This document shows, piece after piece, positions 1-7,000 of a DNA stretch of 8,836 nt. Each line of letters begins with the position of its first letter. Position 1 is the first letter of the stretch. The notes below the pieces were generated by a model, which was given only the letters and a program-made list of their open reading frames with translations, ran no database searches and was not told the origin of the DNA. The DNA is taken from assembly GCA_023145535.1 (NCBI GenBank), contig JAGLDQ010000177.1, positions 1 through 8,836 of the forward strand, written 5' to 3'. The translations under genes were made by a program, and so were the position numbers. Origin of the DNA: Cocleimonas sp. (GTDB lineage: Bacteria; Pseudomonadota; Gammaproteobacteria; Thiotrichales; Thiotrichaceae).

Positions 1-81
1 TGCCAAGCATGGAATGCTTTTACAGAAACGTCTGAACTTATACAGACCTTATGTTCTAGAAAATGGGCGGCCTTAGAGTGA
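1..81 (+). CDS. C-terminal tail of a probable IS630-like transposase (partial)
   Basis: An open frame enters from the left edge and stops at TGA 79-81, giving 26 residues that begin CQAWNAF and end CSRKWAALE. The pattern C-x-A-W-N, then about ten residues, then a hydrophobic-x-S/T-L-C-S-R-x-W-A ending is what I recall from the extreme C-terminus of IS630/Tc1-mariner-type DDE transposases, where the Cys-x-Ala-Trp helix and the final Arg-x-Trp are common. The catalytic domain is outside the window, so I cannot tell whether the element is intact. The fragment is short, and a 26-codon open frame can arise by chance, so the family call rests on composition and motif memory. It converges on pilY1 with 24 nt between the stop codons. 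The right terminal inverted repeat should lie in or next to that gap, but it cannot be identified without the left end. Confidence 0.5.
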   Translation, partial: CQAWNAFTETSELIQTLCSRKWAALE

Positions 82-105
82 AAAAATTATTAGGATTGGT
101 ATTAC

Positions 106-3100
106 CTATTTTTCTTCCTCCCGCCAAAATACCTTAGGTATCAAGGTAGTAATATCAACATTTCCACCAGCCGTCGTGTCATCAACAAAGGGCTTATTGA
201 GCTTGCCAATACGCATAGTGATACTTTGATGGCAATCATCCTTAGTGCATTTTGTACCAGTTGAAGGTTTAACGTTGCCAAATATAATTTGTGGCGTAGC
301 AACAATTTCATCGGTCGATACGGGGGTCGAAGGTTTTTTACCACTACCAAAATCAATCACAGCATCGCCCCTTAAAAGACCTAAAACATAAGCTCTCGAT
401 TGGAAGTTTGTGACCGTATCACAGCTTCCTTCTTCCATTGCTTTCGGTGCTGTTTTACCAAAACTGGTAAAGCTGACACGGTTCATAAAGGTGGTCGCCG
501 TTGCGAGCACTTTTTCATGATTTATTGCGGTAAGGTCTCGATACCAACCATAATAATCATTGGCTAACAGTTTTTTTGTCTTATCAATCGGTGCTTTGAT
601 GGGGGTTGCTGAGCCTGTTTCTGTAATGGTTTTAAAATTAGAATCAGGTGTACGCAATACATATTGATCCCTCAAGACATAAAAACGGTCGACAATACTT
701 TCATTTAATGGGTGGGCGCGATAACCACTGCCGATGGCGACTGTTAGTAAAAACTTGCCACCATGTCTGAAAAAGGCAACATCAGGCTCATAGAAGAATT
801 TACGTAAATCGCTGCCCGTATTATCACCTAACTCTGCAAATTTAGTGACTTTGGCTTTAGATAAATCATGCATTGAAGGTGTTGCAGAAAAATTGCCGGC
901 ATTGAGGTCAACTCGCCAGATATTGCCTCCCATATCGCCAAAGTAAAGACGATCAACAGAGCCATTGCGATCCATATCCAATGCTCGAATATTGCCGGGT
1001 ATGGCGTATTTCATATCGTTGTGATTTGCTTTCCATAGTATGTTAGTCGTGCCATTACTATTTCCCACAGCATCAACAATAAACACGGTTGTGCCACTAT
1101 TTGATGTAGTAGCGGTTGAGCGTAGGCTTTTATCGGCTTCGTCAATACGGGTGTTATAACCGCCCCCAAAGATTAAAACAGGTTTTAGCTTTGAATCAGC
1201 AGGGTCGCCGCCATAGCGTAGCTGAGTCAGTACAGGAGTTGACCATGTTTGACCTAGCTCGCTAAAGCCCGTCATGGATGAATCAATCCGCCATAAGAGC
1301 TTAGGGTCAGAATCTGGATTAGAAACATCGAGTGCATAGTAAGCTTTTCCGCCACGACGTAGACCGAAGAATAAAATAACTTTTTCACCAGTATCCCACT
1401 GGCCATTATGGTTAGGGTCACTCATCCATGTGGTTATCTCGCCATCCACACCCGATAGATGGGCATCGGTGCTGTCATTTCTATATTGAACATCAATATT
1501 TTTTAGTAGCATTTTAGGCATAAAGGCAAATTTCTCAATGCCATTATCATCAAAGGCATGTAGGAATCCTTCATTAGTGCCTACAAAAATTCGTTTTTTA
1601 GCCCCATAAGTCACAACAACAGGTTTGCTATGAACAATATCGCCCATATGCTTGCGTGCTGTTGTGCCATCTTTTTCATAACCTTGGATAAAGTTTAATA
1701 AAGCATCCTGTACCTCATCCTCCATAAGCTCATCGCCTAGCAATGTTTTTGTGGCACTGCTTTTGTTAAGCGTTTGCAATGTTAAACCGGATGAGGTATC
1801 TGTGAGTAAGTTACGATTAGCAGGGTCTAATAAGCTGGCAGCCCCCCCCCCTTTAATTGCATCGTCGGGGATGCTAGTTGCCCATTCATCCTGTGCATCA
1901 GGGCGCAATGTTCCCTTGTGATCGGTTGCTGCTGTATTGCTTTTATCGGCAATCGTATGATTGAGCAATTTGAATTTTTTAAGATTACCATTCCAACGGG
2001 GTTTACGGTTGGAAGCGAACATGGGTAGATAAACAGCACTGCTATGTTCGAGCAAACGAGAGGGGTCTACGGAGAAGGAAGGTGTTGTAAATAAGCGAGC
2101 CTTCTTAGTGGTTCCTAGTAATGCATTTTTAAAGGAATCGGTGAGTGTATTTAGATCATCTGCGCTATAAAATTCCCCCCCACCTTTTGTAGCTAGTAAT
2201 TTTAAATACGCACTTGCAGCAGGGTTACTATTTAAGGCAAAGCCAATCGTGGTTGTTTCAATAGTTTGTTTGCCATCTAGAGTAGATTGATCTTCATTAT
2301 GCAAATATTTAACCAGCTCAACACCACAACGACCATAGTATTCGAGATCCTTTGTGGATGAGTCTCCCTTATTTTGACAAGAATTGCTATATCCAGCGGG
2401 AATCATTCCATTGACGTTATTAGCGCTATGATTTTCGGTAGGTTCGCCATCTGACAGTAAAATATAACGACTACTTTGGCATTCGTTTTTTATGGGGGAG
2501 ATATAGGTAGGCGTTCCTGTGACAACCGTTTCACTATATTGGTAACAGTCATTAGGGTCTTCATGAGTACAGTCTTTGCCTGCATTATAAGGCGCTTGGC
2601 ATCTATAATAATTATTTGGGGTACAGGTAGTTTCTGGTTCTTTACAGTTATTCAATTCATCGTACTGATTTTTAGGACAGGTTGTAGAACAGCTTTCACT
2701 CGTGTGGTAGTAACAATCAAACCATGTTGGATGCTTTGCCTGACATTCTGCAAGCGTGTCACCCGAATCACAGTTGACCGTATCAGTGCCTGCTGAATAG
2801 TCGGTGCAAACCTTAGTAATACTGTGACACTCAGGGTCATAACATTCTGTTCTTGGGCAAATTTCTTTTGGTGGGAGTGTTTCTAATTTTAATTCACCTA
2901 CATAGCTTGATGGATGCGCTGAATGTCGATCTGTTGCCAAATATTTTCCAAAGTCAACATCCTTACCCTTAAAATAGAGGGTGGCCTCATAGAGTGAATC
3001 TACAATTGGCGTGTTTCCTTCTGCTTCCCAGACGCTTGATGCAATTTGAATAAATTCTTTCGTATTTATTTCCTCAGTGGTTGCCTTGTTTGGTTTAGTT

Positions 3101-3648
3101 CTCGTTTTTGTCTTAGTGAAAGATTCGGCAAATGTTTTTTCAAGCCAATCATCTTTCTTTCCCGCAAGCCAAGGAAATTTGCTTTTTAGCTTATCTTTTT
3201 GGGCAGAAATTGAGGTAGATATCGTACTATCGTCTATCGTAGGATTAAAGGTGGGATTTAATGCCAACGTAAGATCAGTGGGGGCTTCCACATCACTTAC
3301 AGGCAGTGTTGGGCCATTCGCTCTGCCTTCACCAACAACAATGCCCGAAAATCCCATTAAACCCATATTAATATTTTTAATTTCTGGGTCATTCAATACG
3401 GTGATCAAGGCATTTTTCATTATGTTGAGACGACTACTGGGATCATCTTCAGCAACATTAAACCCTGCAATGTCGGTGCTCATACTTGCCGATAAATCTA
3501 GAATAAACATCACGTTGGAGTTAGCTGGGGGGGCGATATTCTTATATATTTCAGTATCCTCTGCATACGCTACCAGCGTGGTTAATGTCATCATACAGCT
3601 TAGAAAAAAGCCAGTGAATAACGTCTTTGCTTTAGTCTTTTTATACAT
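106..3648 (-). CDS. pilY1: PilY1/PilC-family type IV pilus tip adhesin and biogenesis factor
   Basis: This is a complete 1180-aa protein, close to the usual PilY1 length. Residues 1-29 form a Sec signal peptide (basic MYKKTKAK, hydrophobic core, cleavage after AYA), so the mature protein is exported. Residues 44-510 carry a von Willebrand A domain with the MIDAS motif D51-x-S53-x-S55, the Thr loop GNTP (T213) and LLSDGEPT (D400). The VWA is split at 261-391 by a cysteine-rich insert with 15 Cys. Residues 660-1060 match the PilC/PilY1 beta-propeller: MGDIVHSKPVVV (668-679), FVGTNEGFLHAFD (688-700), GGKAYYALDVS (766-776) and GNIWRVDL (908-915). Two calcium-type loops lie at 744-755 and at 891-899 (DMDRNGSVD). 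The C-terminus ends in FWREEEK, like the WRE ending typical of PilY1, so the 3' end appears natural. Family members promote pilus extension, adhesion and surface sensing; PilY1 of Pseudomonas binds calcium. No minor pilin gene precedes it. A G10 tract at codons 600-603 makes phase variation plausible. The start at 3648 is supported by AGGA 8 nt upstream and by the signal peptide. Confidence 0.94.
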   Translation of the reverse strand: MYKKTKAKTLFTGFFLSCMMTLTTLVAYAEDTEIYKNIAPPANSNVMFILDLSASMSTDIAGFNVAEDDPSSRLNIMKNALITVLNDPEIKNINMGLMGFSGIVVGEGRANGPTLPVSDVEAPTDLTLALNPTFNPTIDDSTISTSISAQKDKLKSKFPWLAGKKDDWLEKTFAESFTKTKTRTKPNKATTEEINTKEFIQIASSVWEAEGNTPIVDSLYEATLYFKGKDVDFGKYLATDRHSAHPSSYVGELKLETLPPKEICPRTECYDPECHSITKVCTDYSAGTDTVNCDSGDTLAECQAKHPTWFDCYYHTSESCSTTCPKNQYDELNNCKEPETTCTPNNYYRCQAPYNAGKDCTHEDPNDCYQYSETVVTGTPTYISPIKNECQSSRYILLSDGEPTENHSANNVNGMIPAGYSNSCQNKGDSSTKDLEYYGRCGVELVKYLHNEDQSTLDGKQTIETTTIGFALNSNPAASAYLKLLATKGGGEFYSADDLNTLTDSFKNALLGTTKKARLFTTPSFSVDPSRLLEHSSAVYLPMFASNRKPRWNGNLKKFKLLNHTIADKSNTAATDHKGTLRPDAQDEWATSIPDDAIKGGGAASLLDPANRNLLTDTSSGLTLQTLNKSSATKTLLGDELMEDEVQDALLNFIQGYEKDGTTARKHMGDIVHSKPVVVTYGAKKRIFVGTNEGFLHAFDDNGIEKFAFMPKMLLKNIDVQYRNDSTDAHLSGVDGEITTWMSDPNHNGQWDTGEKVILFFGLRRGGKAYYALDVSNPDSDPKLLWRIDSSMTGFSELGQTWSTPVLTQLRYGGDPADSKLKPVLIFGGGYNTRIDEADKSLRSTATTSNSGTTVFIVDAVGNSNGTTNILWKANHNDMKYAIPGNIRALDMDRNGSVDRLYFGDMGGNIWRVDLNAGNFSATPSMHDLSKAKVTKFAELGDNTGSDLRKFFYEPDVAFFRHGGKFLLTVAIGSGYRAHPLNESIVDRFYVLRDQYVLRTPDSNFKTITETGSATPIKAPIDKTKKLLANDYYGWYRDLTAINHEKVLATATTFMNRVSFTSFGKTAPKAMEEGSCDTVTNFQSRAYVLGLLRGDAVIDFGSGKKPSTPVSTDEIVATPQIIFGNVKPSTGTKCTKDDCHQSITMRIGKLNKPFVDDTTAGGNVDITTLIPKVFWREEEK
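1842..1851 (-). repeat. G10 homopolymer in pilY1 coding strand (candidate phase-variation tract)
   Basis: Ten C on the plus strand are ten G in the coding sense, encoding G600-G601-G602 and the first base of A603. The present length is in frame. With nine G the frame reads L-P-A-Y and stops at 1829-1827 (606 aa). With eleven it stops at 1819-1817 (610 aa). Either product keeps the signal peptide and VWA half and loses the whole beta-propeller. Poly-G tracts of this length are classical slipped-strand sites, and neisserial pilC, a homologue, switches this way, although its tract lies near the signal peptide. Actual switching here is inferred. Confidence 0.7.
2175..2181 (-). repeat. G7 homopolymer in pilY1 coding strand
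   Basis: Seven G in the coding sense fall in the KGGGEFYS segment (codons 490-492) near the end of the VWA domain. Glycine-rich sequence is common at this place in VWA domains of the family, so the run may reflect protein constraint. It is a second, weaker site for slippage. Confidence 0.45.
3527..3533 (-). repeat. C7 homopolymer just after the pilY1 signal peptide
   Basis: Seven C in the coding sense (seven G on the plus strand) span codons 39-41 (A-P-P), about ten residues after the predicted signal cleavage site. A slip here would remove practically the whole mature protein. The location resembles the tract in neisserial pilC, but at seven bases the tract is short and I expect low instability. 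Confidence 0.45.
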
Positions 3649-3656
3649 AATGCAGA

Positions 3657-3660
3657 TCCT
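3657..3660 (-). promoter_or_regulatory. Shine-Dalgarno of pilY1
   Basis: On the minus strand AGGA (followed by TC) sits 8 nt before the ATG at 3648. The spacing is good, and no other start is needed to give a complete signal peptide, so this fixes the start. Confidence 0.7.
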
Positions 3661-3748
3661 GAGTGTGACTATTTATAAGGGATTTTTTTTCGATTAAGCC
3701 TAGGAATCTTTATAATATTAGGTTTAATCACAGGGCGGATGATGTTCC

Positions 3749-3775
3749 TTATCGGCCTAGAGCGAATCGGTTATA
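3749..3775 (-). promoter_or_regulatory. Candidate sigma-28 (FliA)-type promoter for pilY1
   Basis: Read on the minus strand, TATA (3775-3772), a 15-nt spacer and GCCGATAA (3756-3749) match the FliA consensus TAAA-N15-GCCGATAA. All eight -10 bases are identical and one base differs in the -35 element. Transcription would start near 3742 and give a leader of about 94 nt before the pilY1 ATG. No convincing sigma-70 pair was found closer to the gene. An exact 8-mer has about a 1 percent chance in a region of this size on both strands. FliA control of pilY1 is not something I know to be established, so this remains a candidate. Confidence 0.3.
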
Positions 3776-3995
3776 AACAAGGTTATTGTAATTATTTAGA
3801 TAAAGAGTGATTGTCGTTGGAGACAAAATAGCCTTTCTACTGTAGCAATGGGTAGATGAATGACTTCTGAATAGAGGGTAATTGCATTGCTTAATAGATA
3901 AACGGTCGTGTTGGAATGTTTTGTGAAATTTTAAGATTTGTAAAGTGCTTATTTCTTGGGAAGAACATGCAATCAAAGCAAGATTCGTGCAAAAT

Positions 3996-4025
3996 GTAGG
4001 ATGGATAAGCAAAATACATCCACTC
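3996..4025. repeat. Degenerate REP-like palindromic element
   Basis: The left half GTAGGATGGATAAGC and the right half ATCCACTC resemble the widespread GTAGGRTGGATAAGCGCAGCGCATCCACC hairpin repeats that I recall from Thiotrichales and Methylococcales genomes. The stem here is TGGAT (4002-4006) against ATCCA (4018-4022), with an A-rich loop of 11 nt and partial outer pairing. The loop has lost the usual GCGCAGCG core, so this would be a decayed copy. It ends 26 nt before the ATPase start and could form a hairpin in the leader. No second copy is present in the window. Confidence 0.35.
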
Positions 4026-4051
4026 ACTATCAATAAACAATTAAAAAAATA

Positions 4052-7000
4052 ATGACAGAAAATAAAAATAGCATAAGCCAAGCCGTCACTGAGAGCGGCT
4101 CTTACGACATTATCCGCAAGCGTTTAGAACAACAAGGTCGCAATTTAACCGAACAAATAAACGCACTCAACAGTGCGCGCTTAGAAGAATTTGGTAGTAC
4201 TGATATGGCGGTTATTTCCCGTCTACGCATTCGTACCGAAAACAATTGTATTGCACGTGATATTGTCCAAGTCGGTGATTATTTATTGTTCGGCTATAAC
4301 GTCTTTATGGGGCTAAAAAAAGAAACGCATATTGATGATGTATTGATGCTGTGTAAATTAGTTAAAACGGAGCAAGAAGGGGAGGCTGTCTATGAGATTG
4401 AAACGGCTCCACAACAGGATAGTTTTCTCAATAATGCTAGCTTTGTCTCTGATTTTAATGAGCTTTACACTTATTATAAACAAGCTCGTTTAATTAAACT
4501 CACCGTTAAAGAGAGCAAGTTATTAGCTGCTTTTCAGATTGGCAATCACATTACGGATACGCGTGTATTCCGTTGGGCCATTGATAATAAGGGCAACCTT
4601 ACTTATATTGATAATCGTGGCGAGCGCGATATTGAGCTACCTTCTCCTTATGATTTTGAATGGATCAAGACGGCGCGAGAAAATTCAGTGCAGGGTCGTC
4701 ATCCGCATATGAATATTCTCGACAAAGTCTTTGTCGAAACGGTGGGCGGTGATCTCACCATTAAAATTGAGAATAATACCGAAACAGGCAAGGGTATTTA
4801 TGCGGAGACGGTAGAGGATAAAAATCAATCACTTGATGATGGTGATATTCAATACGCTGAAATTGGCAATTTAATCTTGCTAAAAATTACGCCATACCGC
4901 GAAGAAACGACGCGCTATTTAGTCTACAACCAACGCACTAAAAAAGTTGAGCGTATCGACTCCATTGGGCTTTCTTGTGTTCAGCTTCCTGAGGAGCATG
5001 GCATTATTTTCCCTGGAGGGATTTACCTGCAAAATGGTGAAATGCAACACTTTAGTGATGATATGCAGGCGATGCGTTTTAAGCGCACCATCCGTTCACC
5101 GAATGGTGAAGATGTGCTGTATATTTTTTATGAAGCAATTGAAGGCAAAATGGCGTTGTTTGCTTACAATATGATTGAAAAAGAGTTAAAAAATCCGCTA
5201 TCTGGACATGGCTATGCCATTGATGAAGCGGGAATGATGGTGATTTTCAATTCAGAAAGCGAAGAACCAACGCGCATCCACACGATGCAAGTGTGGCAAA
5301 CGGCGTTTATGTCGCAGGATTATGCCAGCCAAATGCCCGAGGGTACTGGTTTTTATGCGCGTATTGGTAATGCAGAATTAGTACGTGGACTTTCTGATCT
5401 CTATAGTGTGAGCCGTGATATTGAAAGTGAAGCGGTATCAGCCGCTCATTATAATCAATTATCAACCCTTTATCAGCGTCTGGTGAATCGTTATTACTGG
5501 TTGGATGAAAATGAATTAAAGGACATAAAAAGCACACTACACACGGTGAGTACGACCTCGGAGCTGGTGCTGGATGAGTTTGAAAAAGTAGAAAGTATTC
5601 GTCAACAAGCGCAAGAGGCAATGGAACAGTCTGAGGCAGAGCAGCGTGAAATCTTTAGCCAAATTCTGCCTGATCGTTGGGATAAAGTAGAGGACTATGT
5701 CGATGCACTCAATCGAATTCGCCAGCAGCGCGGTCATTTAACAACCATTAAAGACTATCGTTATATTGACCAACCCCGCATTGCCGCGATGGATACCAAG
5801 CTAATCGAAGCGCAAGATAGTCTTGGTGATGATACGGTACAATTTCTATCGAGCGAAGCCGCGCTACAACCGTATCAAGAAAAGCTAGAGCAACTGAATA
5901 CAGAGGCCGAAAAAGCGAATACCAAAACGCTCTTACAAGACAGTATTGAGGGGTTGGAGAAAATGGCAGGAGATTTAGACCTACTCTCTGAGCTGATGGC
6001 AACACTGAAAGTAGACGATGCTACGGTTCGCACACGTATTATTGAATCCATCTCTGAAATTTACGCCAAGCTTAATCAAAGCAAAGCCCGCACTAAACAT
6101 AAGAAAAAAGACCTTGGTTCTGCTGAAGCAGTGGCACAGTTTAGCGTGCAATTTAAATTGTTTAGCCAAAGTATTGCCAATGCGGTGGGCATGGCAACAG
6201 ACCCTGATAAAGCAGATGAACAACTGAGTCGTCTGCTGATTCAACTCGAAGAATTAGAAAGTCAATTTAGCGATCATGATGAATTTCTTGCAGATATTAT
6301 TAGCAAGCGTGATGAAGTCTATGAGACCTTTGAAAGCCATAAGCAATCACTGATTGATGCGCGCCAACGGCGTGCACAAAATTTGCTAAATGCGGCCGAT
6401 CGTATTCTCTCATCGATCCTGCGTCGCACCAAAAAACTCAATAAAATCGATGGGCTTAATACCTTCTTTGCTTCTGATCCTTTAGTGATGAAGGTACGTG
6501 AAATTGCCGAGCAATTACGCGCATTAGATGACAGTGTTAAAGCCGATGATATTGAGTCACGCTTAAAAAATAGTAAAGATCAAGCATTGCGCGGACAGCG
6601 TGATAAAGCGGATATTTATGAAGAGGGCGGCAAGATTATAAAGCTGGGGCCACGCCATCGGTTTAGTGTGACGACCCAAGAACTAGAGCTCACTATTTTG
6701 CCGCGCGACGGTAAGCAATATATTCACCTTAATGGTACCGATTTTTATGAAGCCATTGACTCAGAACAACTGAATGCGTTGAACACTTATTGGGATATTC
6801 ATCATGAGTCAGAAACGGCCCAACTTTATCGGGCAGAATATTTGGTTGGGCAATTATTAGATGCCGCCGAAGCGCAAACCGATGATTTAACCCTTGAGGG
6901 CTTAACCAGCGCGCTCAGTCGTGAAGCCGACCTATTAAAGCAAGTACGAGACTTTGCCGCGCCGCGCTATAAAGAAGGCTATGAAAAAGGTATTCATGAT

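Larger units (their letters stand above)
3649..4051. other. Divergent intergenic region between pilY1 and the giant ATPase gene
   Basis: These 403 nt carry the control signals of both genes. On the pilY1 side are the Shine-Dalgarno, an A8 tract on the coding strand (about 3683-3690) and the sigma-28-like promoter. In the middle is a short inverted repeat TTGTC-N6-GACAA (3811-3826), possibly an operator but of a size expected by chance. On the ATPase side, TTGGAA (3911-3916) and TAAGAT (3932-3937) are only 15 nt apart, a poor sigma-70 match. A degenerate palindromic repeat follows at 3996-4025. I see no tRNA, no clear riboswitch, no rho-independent terminator and no credible small gene. Confidence 0.6.

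Noticed and set aside
34..56. GAAC...GTTC hairpin as a terminator between the convergent genes
   Set aside because: The stem is four bases plus a mismatch, lies inside the transposase-like frame and is not followed by a proper U tract.
364..372. RGD tripeptide in PilY1 (residues 1093-1095), recalling the integrin-binding RGD of Pseudomonas PilY1
   Set aside because: It lies near the C-terminus in a conserved-looking strand (GLLRGDAVIDF), not at the position described in Pseudomonas. A lone tripeptide is weak evidence for integrin binding.
3811..3826. TTGTC-N6-GACAA inverted repeat as an operator
   Set aside because: A five-base arm is expected by chance in a 400-nt region and there is no second copy or overlapping promoter.
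3911..3937. TTGGAA / TAAGAT as a sigma-70 promoter for the ATPase gene
   Set aside because: The 15-nt spacing is too short and both boxes are imperfect, so I do not list it as a feature.
3749..4081. Minus-strand open frame of 110 aa across the intergenic region, with a hydrophobic N-terminus
   Set aside because: It begins inside the ATPase coding start, has no Shine-Dalgarno, covers the candidate promoter and palindrome, and has a Ser/Leu/Cys-rich composition typical of translated AT-rich noncoding DNA.
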